A program made the translations under genes and the position numbers. A stretch of DNA of 64,000 nucleotides, from the NCBI GenBank assembly GCA_024278175.1, contig JAJRTS010000001.1, positions 1-64,000 on the forward strand. The letters are read 5' to 3'. This stretch comes from Gemmatimonadales bacterium. GTDB lineage: Bacteria; Gemmatimonadota; Glassbacteria; GWA2-58-10. A model generated the notes under the pieces. That model saw nothing but the letters and a program-made list of their open reading frames with translations, had not been told where the DNA came from and searched no databases. Of this stretch, positions 1 through 9,811 are shown one piece after another. Each line of letters opens with the position of its first letter. Position 1 is the stretch's first letter.

Positions 1-132
1 AGCCACTCATGGTTTAACCGCTTCAGGAAGCTCCTGGTAAGATACGAGAAACTCACCGAAACCTATGTGGCATTGCTGCACATGGCCGCAGCTATTATCG
101 CTTTCAGAAAAACTGGCGTTATTTACGGATAA
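1..132 (+). mobile_element. C-terminal end of an IS5-family (DDE) transposase
   Basis: The frame is open from the window edge to TAA at 130-132 and encodes about 43 residues beginning SHSWFNRFRKLLVRYEKL and ending in a hydrophobic LLHMAAAIIAF stretch. This is the typical tail of IS5-family transposases (W-[FL]-NRFR-[KR]-LLVRYEK, then Y-x-A-L-L-H-x-A). Only the end of the gene lies in the window, so intactness and the left end of the element cannot be judged. The right terminal repeat should lie shortly after 132, but I could not define it. The reading frame continues past the stop into the next small frame, so the element may have inserted into an older gene. Confidence 0.75.
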
Positions 133-192
133 GTTCTTAGTCTTGGTCTGATTTTTGGTGGGGCGATAAGCTTCGAGAACTGGGGGCAGCCG

Positions 193-474
193 TTGCGGCC
201 CGCCCGGCCTTTTGATGAACCGCTTTATTATGACGCACAGGCGGTAGCCGTGCGGTCGCCAGATTACGCCCAGGCAACTGTTCAGGTATTGCCAAAAATA
301 TCTTACGCCAGACTAAAAGCATCTATCGAAAAAGTCTACAGTGAGCGCCCATCCTGCGACATCGGCTATTCATATCTGATGGATGCATTTCCCAGCGCTG
401 ATCTTGAAGACATCGTGACAATTTGCGATAAGTTAGAAGAGGAGGGTATAATTGGGGCGGTCGAAGGAGCGTAG
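193..474 (+). CDS. Small hypothetical protein next to the IS end
   Basis: This is a 93-residue frame with a TTG start and a TAG stop. No good ribosome binding site precedes it, and it is in the same frame as the upstream transposase, so it may be the 3' remnant of a gene cut by the insertion. The segment with DEPLYYDAQAVAV near the start and KLEEEGIIGAVEGA at the end faintly resembles the winged-helix gamma domain at the C-terminus of FtsK translocases, which also begins D-x-LY-x-A and ends EEEGI[IV]G. The central part does not match well. I do not assign a function. It overlaps the next small frame by 23 bases. Confidence 0.35.
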   Translation: MRPARPFDEPLYYDAQAVAVRSPDYAQATVQVLPKISYARLKASIEKVYSERPSCDIGYSYLMDAFPSADLEDIVTICDKLEEEGIIGAVEGA

Positions 475-676
475 GAACAAGACCGGTAAAGTACGGTATG
501 AGGTCAATGATGCGATACGCGGAGAAATCATATTAGCCAGGGCGCGAAAATGGGATCAGCCATCTAAAGTAGCCGACTCTGGTGGGCATAATATCCAGCA
601 GGGAAAGCTTCAAAAAGAGGCATTTGCAATAGTTGAAAAGAAATTCAGGCACATCCCCGAGAGGAAAAATCAATAA
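452..676 (+). CDS. Small basic hypothetical protein
   Basis: This 74-residue, Lys/Arg-rich frame with a TTG start overlaps the end of the preceding frame by 23 bases in the +1 register. That arrangement could mean translational coupling, a decayed single gene, or chance. I recognise no domain. The GC content is visibly lower than in the neighbouring heparinase gene, in keeping with an acquired or decaying stretch next to an insertion sequence. The 97 bases between here and the next gene hold nothing I can identify. Confidence 0.25.
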   Translation: MGRSKERRNKTGKVRYEVNDAIRGEIILARARKWDQPSKVADSGGHNIQQGKLQKEAFAIVEKKFRHIPERKNQ

Positions 677-773
677 GGAGCTTCGCCCCTTGCTACGAGA
701 GAAAAAACGGCTCTTCGAAGGATAACCAAGCGGACAATTATTCCGAGAACCACTCTATCTTCGCGCTTCACAA

Positions 774-3056
774 TCACATCCGTGGCCGCAACCGGATCAC
801 ACTGCCTGCGGCCGCTTCCACCGCCACCACTCCGTTATCGGGCCGCACACCCTCGATCACCTGCTCGCCCACGCTCACATCGTACGCTACGCCCTCGGGC
901 ACGCCCAGCAGGTAGACCCGGTACGTTCTGTCTTCCTCCGGAACGGGCAACTCCAGCCGGGGATTAAGCTCCGTGCCATCGAGGAAAGCCAGCACCAGCT
1001 CGCAGTTGACCACCGCCCGCAGCCCGCGCCCCTCCAGCAGCTTCCAGCCCTCCAGCAGTTCCGCGGTCGTCTGGCTCACGCTACCCGCGGCCAGCACGTG
1101 CAGGAACTCGCCGGTAAGATCCTGCTCCGCCTGGGAGATGCGCAGAATCCAGCCGCCCGGCTCAACCTCGGGGTAATCCCAGAGGTCGAGCCGGGGAGGC
1201 ATGTCCACGCCCTGGAAATGGAACGGGCGGGTGTGGGAACCCCAGATTTCCCGCCGCGGCGCAAGCGGCAGCAATGTACGGCCCGCCAGCACCGAGCCGC
1301 CGTTCTCGGCCAGGAACGTGCCGTGATCGCCCAGATAGGGTTGGTTGGCGGTGTTCAGGGTCCAGGTCTTGGTAAACGAGGGGTCCTTGGCCACGATCCG
1401 GTCGTAGATCACCACGGTGGCGGGCCGGATATAGGCCAGGCTGCGCACCACCTGGCTCACCTTGGGCCGGTTGCGGAAATCAGCGCCGTAGGAGGAAAAG
1501 AAGTCGCTGTTGTAGGCCATCGTGATATCAGCGGCCACGAAATCCAGCGTATCCCCGGCGTAGAAATGCAGCACGGTGGCCCGCTCGAAATGGGGGCCCT
1601 CCAGCCGGTTGCGTTTCCACACGGCTACATCGGTATTGTTCTGCGTGCTGCGCCCGCCCAGGCTGACCACCACCCGCTGTCCCCCGTCGTTGATAACGGT
1701 AACTCCGTCATCGTGCGGGATCTGGAACCGCTCATCGGGGTCGCGGATCAGCAGGCTGTTGTGGGCCAGGGTGCGGCTGGAAAAATTGACGTAATGACTG
1801 GTCCCCATGGGAGTGTACACACCGGCATCGAGCGCCAGCCACTGCTTACGGAAGATAGAGAAGTGCCCGGCGTCCAGGTGGTCGTGACTGCCGAACCAGT
1901 CGCCGGCATGGAAACTGACCACCGTGGCGTCGTCCTCCCAGCCCGAGCGCATGAAAAACAGGTCGTACGTGCCGGGGTTAAGGCGCACCGCCCTGGGGAG
2001 GGACTGCGAGGGCGCCCGCGGTGTAATCGAGGGGTCGTACCACAGCAGGTAGTACCAGAGGTGCAGGGGCAACAACTCCTGGCCGTCCCTGCCGGCGTTT
2101 TGCACAATCCAGGCCGCCAGGGAATTTTTATACTCGTGGGCGACTATCATGAACAGGCGGCTGTTGTCCCATCCCCCGCCGACGACAAACTCCGGCACAT
2201 CGTTGTAGCGGGCCAGGCTACCGTCGGGATACACCTGCGCGGCGTAGAAACTCGTAAACTTGTTCAGCCAGTCGCCGCCCTGCTGGCGCAGCCTGGCGAA
2301 CGGCCATTGGCGGGGGCTGGTGGCGCTCTGCCTGGCGCTCATCCACATCGCCAGGTTCAGCAGGCTGGCCCGGCTGCTGTAGGACAGACCCTCGTGCCAG
2401 CCTCCTTTGAACAACTCAACCGCACCGGAGAGGTTGTTGCGCCAGTAACGGTCGGCGAACCCGAGCCACTGGGCGGCTTCCTCGCTCTCGCCGTAAAGGG
2501 CCAGCGCGGCCAGGTAAACCGCGCGAAGGTGATACCAGGTATGATTGTTGAACACGTCGTCGTCGGTGCGAATCTGATTGATGCAATCACGGGTCCAGCT
2601 TTCGATTCGCTCACGGATCAACAGCTTGTCGCTCTGGCTGAAGCCGGGATAGCCGTACAGCCAGTCGTAGGCGATACTGACCACGGACAGGTTCCACGAC
2701 TGGCCGTCGTCGTGCTCCAGCGCCAGTATCATCGCCAGGGCCGTGTCGGCGGCGGCGGTTTCGGCCGGGTCGACCAGCCAGCGGAAGGCAAACGAGGCCA
2801 GCACGTTTGCTTTCTTGCGGCCGCGCGGCACGTCGTCGAAACTACCATGCCACATACGCAGCTTCTCGTACTGTGCGCGCCAGGGTTTACGCCACACCCT
2901 GAGACGCAGGCTATCAAGATTGTTATGGAAGGAGGGATCGTCGTTGACGAATATCCGCGGATGCCCGGAGCGGATTCCGGCGCTGGCCGCCACCGGGACT
3001 CCGGCCAGCAACAGCATTAGCAGCAGACTTCTAGTCAAGCAAGACTTCACGCTCAT
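774..3056 (-). CDS. Secreted heparinase II/III-family polysaccharide lyase
   Basis: This protein of about 760 residues probably cleaves uronate-containing polysaccharide by beta-elimination in the periplasm or outside the cell. I chose the ATG at 3054-3056 because GGAAGG lies 4 bases upstream and it gives a clean signal peptide (Arg, then a Leu-rich core, then ASAG). A longer frame from 3104 lacks a binding site. Residues of roughly 45-370 form the helical toroid typical of the family. At about residue 386 the C-terminal beta-sandwich begins with the hallmark SHDHLDAGHF and LALDAGVYTP, followed by H-Y-N-x-S-S-R-T-L-AHN. The substrate could be heparin-like, alginate-like or another polyuronate; sequence alone does not decide. 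It is divergent from the sugar kinase gene, and a uronate catabolic cluster lies 18 kb away. Confidence 0.85.
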   Translation of the reverse strand: MSVKSCLTRSLLLMLLLAGVPVAASAGIRSGHPRIFVNDDPSFHNNLDSLRLRVWRKPWRAQYEKLRMWHGSFDDVPRGRKKANVLASFAFRWLVDPAETAAADTALAMILALEHDDGQSWNLSVVSIAYDWLYGYPGFSQSDKLLIRERIESWTRDCINQIRTDDDVFNNHTWYHLRAVYLAALALYGESEEAAQWLGFADRYWRNNLSGAVELFKGGWHEGLSYSSRASLLNLAMWMSARQSATSPRQWPFARLRQQGGDWLNKFTSFYAAQVYPDGSLARYNDVPEFVVGGGWDNSRLFMIVAHEYKNSLAAWIVQNAGRDGQELLPLHLWYYLLWYDPSITPRAPSQSLPRAVRLNPGTYDLFFMRSGWEDDATVVSFHAGDWFGSHDHLDAGHFSIFRKQWLALDAGVYTPMGTSHYVNFSSRTLAHNSLLIRDPDERFQIPHDDGVTVINDGGQRVVVSLGGRSTQNNTDVAVWKRNRLEGPHFERATVLHFYAGDTLDFVAADITMAYNSDFFSSYGADFRNRPKVSQVVRSLAYIRPATVVIYDRIVAKDPSFTKTWTLNTANQPYLGDHGTFLAENGGSVLAGRTLLPLAPRREIWGSHTRPFHFQGVDMPPRLDLWDYPEVEPGGWILRISQAEQDLTGEFLHVLAAGSVSQTTAELLEGWKLLEGRGLRAVVNCELVLAFLDGTELNPRLELPVPEEDRTYRVYLLGVPEGVAYDVSVGEQVIEGVRPDNGVVAVEAAAGSVIRLRPRM

Positions 3057-3343
3057 CAGGCCTTCCGTCCGGCTAGCGGGTTGATGTTTTATGTTTCTGC
3101 TCATCGGCCGGCAGCTTTGCTATTGTCTGTCATATATATTCTCTCCACCGGTTTTACCTATAAGCGGACAAATAATAATAAACCGCGCCGGGCCGGGCTG
3201 CAAGTTAAGGGTTATGCCTGCGCCGGGTGGGGCGGCACCGGAGTGTCAATCATCTTCCCTTCCCCGTTTTTCCTTGAACCGGAGCTGGAACACCGGGTAT
3301 CTTAACGTTGCATCCACGAACTCAGGACGAGGAAACGGATTAG

Positions 3344-4429
3344 ATGTACGAAGGTGAATACAGGGCAATTATCGGTACGGGCGGGATTGGCTCTGGAATG
3401 TTGTTCGAGTTGCAGGGCAACCATACGCTGGGACGCGAGGAAAGCCGCGCCGCCGCACTCAACGACTGCCGCGATTTCTGCATGCTGCATATCATCCTGC
3501 ACTACGTGGCCCTGCTGCTGGGCTCGGACCACGACGATGCTTCCCCGTTCCGGACCGTGCCGGTGGGCAAGGTGGGCAAGGATCAGGTGGGCAGGGAGAT
3601 GGTGCGCCTGATGAACGAGTCGGGCATGGACACGCGATACGTGATCACCACCGCCGAAGCGCCTACGTTGTTCAGCGTCTGTTTCCTTTACCCCGACCGA
3701 ACCGGCTGTAATATCACCACCAGCCGCAGCGCCAGCAGCTTGCTGCACCCCAGTGAGGTCCACGCGGTACACCGGTTATGCCTCGAGTACGGACGCGAGG
3801 GGATTGCGCTGGCCGCCCCAGAAGTACCGATCGAATCCCGGCTGGAGCTACTGAGGATGGCCGGTGAGTCAGGCCTGAGGCGTTTCTGCACGCTGACCTC
3901 GGCCGAGATGACCGATCCGCTGGCGCCCGAGTGTATCGCCAACACCGAGTTCCTGGCGATCAACCGCGATGAGGCCGCCGCGCTGTGCGGAATGCAATAC
4001 GACCACAACTACCCCGGGCCGTTCCTGGCGGCGATGGCGCACAAGGCAGGCGAGCTCAATCCCGGTCTCAAGCTGCTGGTTACCGTGGGCGAGATGGGTT
4101 CCTGGGGCTGGCGGGATGATCTCTGGGAGTTCGTTCCAGCCGCCCGCGTGGGAGTCAGGAGCACGGCCGGGGCCGGCGACGCCTCGATGGCCGGGCTGAT
4201 CGTGGCCACGGCGGCCGGGCTGCCGTTCATCCGAAGTGAGCCTGCTACGCGCAAGGGCCTGGCCGAGTTACCCGTGGAAACCGCCGCGGATTTCGCCGCC
4301 GTGCTGAGTTCGGTGAGTATTGTCAGCGCCGATGCGATCAATCTGGACACGGACGCCGGCTATATTCTTGACCACGGCTATACGCTGGGCCTGAAATTCT
4401 GCCCGGAACTGAAAAAGCTGCTGAACTGA
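3344..4429 (+). CDS. PfkB-family carbohydrate kinase
   Basis: This 361-residue ribokinase/PfkB-fold protein probably phosphorylates a sugar or sugar acid in the cytoplasm. The start has GTGGIGSG, matching the N-terminal glycine-rich signature. Near residue 275 STAGAGDASMAGL carries the anion hole and catalytic Asp of the second PfkB signature, with Ser-Met in place of the usual Phe-x. GAGGAAAC lies about 10 bases before the ATG. The substrate is not predictable from sequence. It stands alone, divergent from the heparinase gene, and is followed by a dispersed repeat and a bidirectional terminator. A role in using products of the secreted lyase is plausible but inferred. Confidence 0.8.
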   Translation: MYEGEYRAIIGTGGIGSGMLFELQGNHTLGREESRAAALNDCRDFCMLHIILHYVALLLGSDHDDASPFRTVPVGKVGKDQVGREMVRLMNESGMDTRYVITTAEAPTLFSVCFLYPDRTGCNITTSRSASSLLHPSEVHAVHRLCLEYGREGIALAAPEVPIESRLELLRMAGESGLRRFCTLTSAEMTDPLAPECIANTEFLAINRDEAAALCGMQYDHNYPGPFLAAMAHKAGELNPGLKLLVTVGEMGSWGWRDDLWEFVPAARVGVRSTAGAGDASMAGLIVATAAGLPFIRSEPATRKGLAELPVETAADFAAVLSSVSIVSADAINLDTDAGYILDHGYTLGLKFCPELKKLLN

Positions 4430-4500
4430 AGTTCCAGCCAAAAGACAATCCGGGGCGACGCATACATTGCCACGGCAATAATTTCGTATCCACAAAGAGG

Positions 4501-4682
4501 GGGCGTTGAAATAAAACGTTTCGCCCGGTTGGTTGTCAAGGGCAGGCAAGCCGTTTCTTTTGCTGATCCTGTTATTTACGTTATACCAAGTAAGTTGCAT
4601 CGCTCGCGCCGTTTTGGGCTGGCCTGACGGGAAACGGCCTTTGACAACCTCAATGCCCACACTTTCTTATATTTCAACACGC
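4501..4682 (-). repeat. Dispersed palindromic repeat, copy 1 (about 182 bp, minus orientation)
   Basis: This is one of five related elements (see 18127, 53648, 59238, 59783). Read on the minus strand it begins GCGTGTTGAAATATA, contains a long inverted repeat with arms GGTTGTCAAAGGCCGTTTC and GAAACGGC...GCCCTTGACAACC, and ends TTTTATTTCAACGCCC. It is shorter than the others because the segment before the 3' terminal hairpin is missing. It lies entirely between two convergent genes. Confidence 0.85.
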
Positions 4683-4687
4683 TAAAA

Positions 4688-4721
4688 GGGCCGGGGATTA
4701 GAACAATCCCCGGCCCTCTTT
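4688..4721. terminator. Bidirectional rho-independent terminator
   Basis: A perfect 12-bp stem (GGGCCGGGGATT and its complement) encloses a 5-base loop. TCTTT follows on the plus strand and TTTTAG on the minus strand. It sits between the convergent PfkB-type kinase and DUF5107-TPR genes and can serve both. Confidence 0.85.
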
Positions 4722-4746
4722 AATTCTCAACAAAGCGCTGAGTGTC

Positions 4747-7700
4747 TTACCAGCCGGCCCGCGGGGGGCTGAACGCGCGTAGGCCCGCAATCGGGTCCAG
4801 GCTGAGCGCCTGCCGGCGTTTGCTTTCGGCCTCGGAGTCCCGGCCCAGGCCCTCGAGGGCCAGCGAGAGCTTGAACTGCTTGACGGCCTCGAAATTACGG
4901 CCCGGATCGAAATTCTCGCTATGCCGCTGGCGCACGTGCCTGGAGCTTTCCACCGCGGTCAGCATCTGAGTGTAGACTTCCCTGGCCTCATCGTTCTTAC
5001 CCAGGGCCACCAGCGCCTTGCCGCGGTAGTATTGGAAGGCATTGTCCGCCGGTATCTTGTAAGCGGCCGCTTTCCTGTAATACTTACTGGCCTCGCCTTT
5101 CTTGCCCAGCGCGGCCAGCGCCCTGGCCACCATAAACTCCTTGCGGGCATGCACCACGTTGGGCTGCGGAGCCACTTCCAGGTTGAACGGGTAAGTCAGC
5201 GAGAGCCGGTAATGCTTCAGCGCACTCTCGTAGTCGCCATCGGCATAGAATTTGTCGCCCTTGCCGAGATTACTCTCCACCCAGTACTGGTGCACGTCGT
5301 AGCGGCCTTCCCAGCTATGGAAGTGATGTTTCCGGAGATACCCGAGAGCGTCGTCGTAGCGTCCATCCTGGACATACATCGAGATCAGCCGCTTGAGCAG
5401 ACGGTCGCGGGAATTGAGCGCATCATCGTATTTTTCCAGCAACGCCGTACGCTCCCGGTTGCTTACACCCTTGCTCTGCAGGACCTTGTCCAGTTCCTCC
5501 ACTGCCATCGCCTCCCCGTGGCCGACCGCCACCGCCTGGCGGTAGGCGCTTTCGGCCTTGTCCAGCTCGCCGCCGGCCATGCGGACCTGGCCGATATTGC
5601 GCCAGGCGACCGCGTTGTCCGGGTCACTCTCCACTGCTTTCTCCCAACTTGCCAGCGCCTCGCCGGTCCGGTCACGGCTGCGCAGCAGGTTCCCCAGATA
5701 GTAGCGCGCACGGCCATCGTCGGGGTTCTGCTCCAGCGCCCAGCCCAGCACCGGGAAACTTTCCAGGCGGTTGGGGAATACGTAGGTCGGATCACCTTCG
5801 GCCGCCTGCCGCAGCAGGGCCGCCGCGGCGGTCATATCGCCCATTACCCAGCGATAATACGCAAGGTAGTAATCGACCATCGGCGAAACCTTGACTCCAC
5901 TCTCTTTCAGCACTTGCAGCGTCATGGCGGCGGCCCGGTAGTCGCCGCAGCGGGCGAAACGGATGGCGAGTTCAAGATGATTTTCGCTGTCGAGACGGGT
6001 CAGCCCAAGCAACTCGGCCTTCAGGCTCTCAACCCGAGCGGACTGTTCCCGGCTGTGGGCGACATAGATTTTCTCGCCAAGCGAGAGCAGGTCCAGCGGG
6101 TCCATCTCCTGGGCCTTTTCGGCCACGGCCAGGGCCTCGTCGTGACGGCCCATCCTGTTGAGGATAAGAGCCTTGACCGCCCAGGCCTGCACATTGTCGC
6201 CGTTGCCACTGAGGCTGCGTTCAATATGGTCCAGCGCGCGTTCGTAGCGCCCCTGGGCGGCTGAGAGTTGCGCCAGTTCGAAGTGGGCCGCCGCGTAGTA
6301 AGTCAGGTCGTAGCTGGCGCGGTTGAGGTGTTTTTCCGCCAGATAGAGATCGCCGTCGCGAAGGTGGGCCATGCCCTTGTAATAGCGCGCCTTACCCATG
6401 TCCGGGTAGCGCTTCAGGGCCAGGTCGAAATGCTCGATTGCCTGGCTGTAGAGCCCCTGTTTCAGGTTTATCAGGCCGAGGGCGGTGTTGGCGCGCACAT
6501 CGCCGGGGTCACGACGCAGAGCTTCCTCGTAGTACCCGCGCGCCCTTTCTTTTTCGCGGAACATGTCGTAGTAGTCGCCGGTGATAAACAGCTCATCGAC
6601 ACTCTTCATCTCAGCCGGCTCGTCCGGAGCGAGCTCGGGAGCGGGCAGCGGCGGGTTTGTCGGTCTGGGATGACGGAAAGCGAGCAGCGTGTCGCCGCCG
6701 GAGCTGAGCACTGTCATGCTCAACTCGTAGAGATCGGCCTTGCGGCCCACCCTGGCCTCGCCGACAAACGGGGCCGAGGGATCGGTATCGACATTCTGCC
6801 GGAAAATTTCCTTACCGGCGTAGGCCACTACAACCTGAGCGCCTTTGTTAACGCCGGTGGGACTCCAGCCGAATTTAGCTTTCCTGCCATCGAGTTCCAG
6901 GTTGAGCGCGCCCTCCAGGTTGGCGTAATCCCAGACGCCTATATCGCGCACCGGGAACCAGTAATGACTGTAAATCTTGGTCTCTCCGGGCAGGATCCAG
7001 TGGTAATCGGGCTGGTTGTCGCTGTAGGCGCCGGCCTGGGGTTCAAAGTAGGGCAGGTCGCCGTCGGTCAGTATTTTCTCCCAGATACGACCCGAGGGCG
7101 CGGTGCCCCAGGTCCACAACTTTTTACCACGCACGATATGCGGGTCCGCCACGTGAACCAGACCGCCCTGCTTCTCGGGGCTGTAGCCACCGAAATAGGC
7201 TGCTTCGCTTTCCCAGGCGAAAAAGCTGTTGGCCGGCTCGATATTTTTCCAGTAGCTGACATTCACGCCCTTGCTGATCGGCCACCTGTAAAATGTCTGC
7301 TTACCGTGGCCGGTGACGATTTCGCCGGGAATCACGGCCTGGTATTCGTGTGTTGCGCGCACCGCGGCGGTGGCCCACATCTGGAAAGAGTGGGCATAGG
7401 GTGAGCTGTTATAAAGCCGGACCTTGGTCTCGACCCAGTTGCGACCGGGGTGAACCGTGGTGCCGACAGCCCAGCGCATGCCATATATCCGGTCTATTTC
7501 ACCCGTCCAGGCAGTGCAGGATCCATCGGGGTTTTCCACCAGCCGGTAGTCGGTGTCGCGGAAGCCGCTGGGACGGTGGCCGTGGGGGAAGTTCCACTCC
7601 ACGCCGCCGGAAATCCAGGCGCCGCCCATCCCCACCAGTCCCGGCTTGATCGTGGTCTGGTTGTAAAGAAACTGGTAGCCGTTGGTCTTGTCCTGCGCAC

Positions 7701-7971
7701 CGTGCAGACGCCCGCCGATCTCCGGCAGCACCAGGGCCTTGACCCACTGGTTTTCCACATAAAGCGCCTTGTAGGTCCTGTCGTATTTCTCGTCGCTCAG
7801 CCGCTCGAGCATGGTGTACGGATAGATCTTCTCCCAGTACGGCATCATCTCCGGCTCACCGATCCTGTAAGTGGGCAGGGTGAGCGGCTGCTCGTAAACT
7901 TTCACTTCCGCCCCGGCAACAGTCACGGCGGCGGCCATGAGCAGCGGGACGATCATACGTGTAATTCTCAC
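4747..7971 (-). CDS. Secreted DUF5107 and tetratricopeptide repeat protein
   Basis: This 1074-residue protein starts at a GTG with GGAGG nine bases upstream; an in-frame ATG five codons later is the alternative. A signal peptide ends near AGAEV. Residues of about 25-430 form a DUF5107 domain, a galactose-mutarotase-like beta-sandwich, with WNFPHGHRP and HYWFPVRDIG stretches. From about residue 460 to the end there are many TPR-type repeats, of the A-x-x-x-x-x-A-L-x-x-x-P-x-x form. In this family the two parts commonly occur together; a carbohydrate-binding or scaffold role is suspected but not shown. It lies next to a lyase and a transglutaminase-like protein that are also exported. Convergent with the PfkB kinase gene, it ends at a shared terminator. 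Confidence 0.8.
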   Translation of the reverse strand: MRITRMIVPLLMAAAVTVAGAEVKVYEQPLTLPTYRIGEPEMMPYWEKIYPYTMLERLSDEKYDRTYKALYVENQWVKALVLPEIGGRLHGAQDKTNGYQFLYNQTTIKPGLVGMGGAWISGGVEWNFPHGHRPSGFRDTDYRLVENPDGSCTAWTGEIDRIYGMRWAVGTTVHPGRNWVETKVRLYNSSPYAHSFQMWATAAVRATHEYQAVIPGEIVTGHGKQTFYRWPISKGVNVSYWKNIEPANSFFAWESEAAYFGGYSPEKQGGLVHVADPHIVRGKKLWTWGTAPSGRIWEKILTDGDLPYFEPQAGAYSDNQPDYHWILPGETKIYSHYWFPVRDIGVWDYANLEGALNLELDGRKAKFGWSPTGVNKGAQVVVAYAGKEIFRQNVDTDPSAPFVGEARVGRKADLYELSMTVLSSGGDTLLAFRHPRPTNPPLPAPELAPDEPAEMKSVDELFITGDYYDMFREKERARGYYEEALRRDPGDVRANTALGLINLKQGLYSQAIEHFDLALKRYPDMGKARYYKGMAHLRDGDLYLAEKHLNRASYDLTYYAAAHFELAQLSAAQGRYERALDHIERSLSGNGDNVQAWAVKALILNRMGRHDEALAVAEKAQEMDPLDLLSLGEKIYVAHSREQSARVESLKAELLGLTRLDSENHLELAIRFARCGDYRAAAMTLQVLKESGVKVSPMVDYYLAYYRWVMGDMTAAAALLRQAAEGDPTYVFPNRLESFPVLGWALEQNPDDGRARYYLGNLLRSRDRTGEALASWEKAVESDPDNAVAWRNIGQVRMAGGELDKAESAYRQAVAVGHGEAMAVEELDKVLQSKGVSNRERTALLEKYDDALNSRDRLLKRLISMYVQDGRYDDALGYLRKHHFHSWEGRYDVHQYWVESNLGKGDKFYADGDYESALKHYRLSLTYPFNLEVAPQPNVVHARKEFMVARALAALGKKGEASKYYRKAAAYKIPADNAFQYYRGKALVALGKNDEAREVYTQMLTAVESSRHVRQRHSENFDPGRNFEAVKQFKLSLALEGLGRDSEAESKRRQALSLDPIAGLRAFSPPRAGW

Positions 7972-8146
7972 CTGTCATAACCTCCGGTTAACGATACGGA
8001 AATCAACTGCGGTAACGGGCCTGGAAATTTTTTCCACTGGAAACTAACATAAATCTAATTTGGCGGCCCGCGCCCGGTGTGTCAAACATTTTCGCTTATC
8101 TTCCCTCGATTGCGGCTTCCATTACGATTGCCTTCATCCGCGGATA

Positions 8147-9715
8147 CTATTCTCCCGCCACCTCGATTTCGTATGTAACGGGCGCTTCTCGCACCACCCG
8201 GACATGCTCGCGGTCCCAGCCCTTTTCCCGCCAGCGGTAGGTCACTTTAAGCGAATTCCCCTCCCCGATGGAACCGGCCCGCACGGTAACCCTGTTTTTC
8301 CCCGGCGCCAGCAACGGCAGGGAATACATGTTGAGCTGGCAGATGGCGTCCAGTTTGAGGCTTTGCAACCGGGCCGAGCCGGGGCCGTGCGCGCCGTGAA
8401 GCTTCACTTTGATCCGGAACGAGTAGCGCTCATTCAGCAGCCGGCCGGGGATTTGGAAATCGAACGCGCCCGCCGTCTCTTTTACCCCCAGACAAACCCA
8501 CTGCTCGGCCTGGCCCACATCCATATAGACCGCGGCCCAACCGCCCTCGACCAGCTCCGCCACACCGCTGACCGAACCGCCCACGAACACGTAGGGCAAC
8601 TCAAGGGTGAACACCGCCTCACCGGTGGAGTCCACATTTTCCAGCACCTGCCTGCTCCCGTTCACGGCCAGGCCCAGCACCGAGTCCGCCGCGCCTGCGA
8701 TCCGGCTGTCGCAGAAATCGTCCTCGTACACGAGCCGTCCGTTGGCATAGTAACGGTAGCTGTCCCGGCCGTTGATCGTCTTGCGGTAGGGTTTGATTAT
8801 CGGCCAGTTGAGCTCATCGCGCTGCTCTTTTCCGCCAGCGGGATGATGGGGCGGAAGCAGCGCGGGCGAGGGACTGATCCGGTTCAGCTTGTCGCGATGG
8901 TACTCGTAGCTCAGGTTGTACATCCCCGGCTCGTGGTCCCACATCCTGATCAGCTTGAACCCCGGCCGCAGATTGAACGCCATCGTGTGCGACGAAAGCT
9001 CGTTTACTTCCACCGCCTCGTATTGCGGCAGCGTACCCAGCAGGAACCCCAGGCCGTACTTGCGGTAGCCGTACCACCGGTCCGGCACGGCCAGGGCCGC
9101 TTCCGGGTAGACCTGCTCACCGCCCCAGGGGCAGAACGGCATACTGGCCCGTCCCTGGAGCACCGCCCGGCTCAGGATCGTGCTGTCGGCGATTATCTGG
9201 TCGATCGAGGCGATATCCTGCCTGTCCCTGCCGGTATAGGCGAAACAACCCACCACCGCGTCGATAAAGTGCCACTTGCCATCCCAGTACGCCTCGGCGG
9301 TGCCGTGGCCCGGCACGGTAATCCCGCGGGCATCTTCAGTCAGGCCCGTCTGCTTGAGAAAACTGGCGAACATCCAGTTGCCCTGGGTGCAGAGCGAGTA
9401 GCCGTATACGTTTACCATCCGCACGAAATCGAACATGTGGGACTGGTCGTTGAGCGGAAAAGGGTACTCGTTGCGGTTTGAATAAGGGAACATCGCGCGG
9501 CGGAAAAAGCGATAAAAATTTACCGCCCGTTCGCCCGGGCCCTCGGCATCGCGGCGCATACCGGCCGCGATAGTGGAGGCGTCGAACGTGTTCACGCTGC
9601 GGTCGGTGCTCACCCAGGGGTTGACTATCGGCCCCGAGGCGAAAGCGTCGCCCGCGGCCATGACCAGCACAAACAGAACAATCCCGCGCAGCTTGAAATC
9701 TTTTTTATGGAACAT
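8147..9715 (-). CDS. Secreted transglutaminase-like superfamily protein
   Basis: This is a protein of about 522 residues. The ATG at 9713-9715 is preceded by AGGAG nine bases upstream and yields a proper signal peptide (basic start, hydrophobic core, AFASG). A longer in-frame start at 9811 has none of these. A transglutaminase-type catalytic triad is visible: Cys near residue 108 (YSLCTQGNW), His near 137 (PGHGTAEAYW) and Asp near 151 (WHFIDAVVG). The C-terminal 250 residues look like beta-sandwich modules, possibly carbohydrate-binding. The fold is used by proteases, peptide N-glycanases and cross-linkers, so the substrate is open. It ends in TAG. Its upstream neighbour on the plus strand is a DUF3857/transglutaminase gene, divergently transcribed. 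Confidence 0.7.
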   Translation of the reverse strand: MFHKKDFKLRGIVLFVLVMAAGDAFASGPIVNPWVSTDRSVNTFDASTIAAGMRRDAEGPGERAVNFYRFFRRAMFPYSNRNEYPFPLNDQSHMFDFVRMVNVYGYSLCTQGNWMFASFLKQTGLTEDARGITVPGHGTAEAYWDGKWHFIDAVVGCFAYTGRDRQDIASIDQIIADSTILSRAVLQGRASMPFCPWGGEQVYPEAALAVPDRWYGYRKYGLGFLLGTLPQYEAVEVNELSSHTMAFNLRPGFKLIRMWDHEPGMYNLSYEYHRDKLNRISPSPALLPPHHPAGGKEQRDELNWPIIKPYRKTINGRDSYRYYANGRLVYEDDFCDSRIAGAADSVLGLAVNGSRQVLENVDSTGEAVFTLELPYVFVGGSVSGVAELVEGGWAAVYMDVGQAEQWVCLGVKETAGAFDFQIPGRLLNERYSFRIKVKLHGAHGPGSARLQSLKLDAICQLNMYSLPLLAPGKNRVTVRAGSIGEGNSLKVTYRWREKGWDREHVRVVREAPVTYEIEVAGE

Positions 9716-9811
9716 GTCGTCTGTTTCTCCTGTCCTAATTGGTAATCGAACGCGAATGCATGAAAGCTTATGGTAATAGTTACTCGCCGCCGCCGCCACG
9801 GTCAAGCACAA

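Noticed and set aside
1098-3020. 640-residue open frame on the plus strand opposite the heparinase gene
   Set aside because: It is a GC-rich antisense shadow with no motif, no ribosome binding site and low-complexity composition; the minus-strand lyase has clear family motifs.
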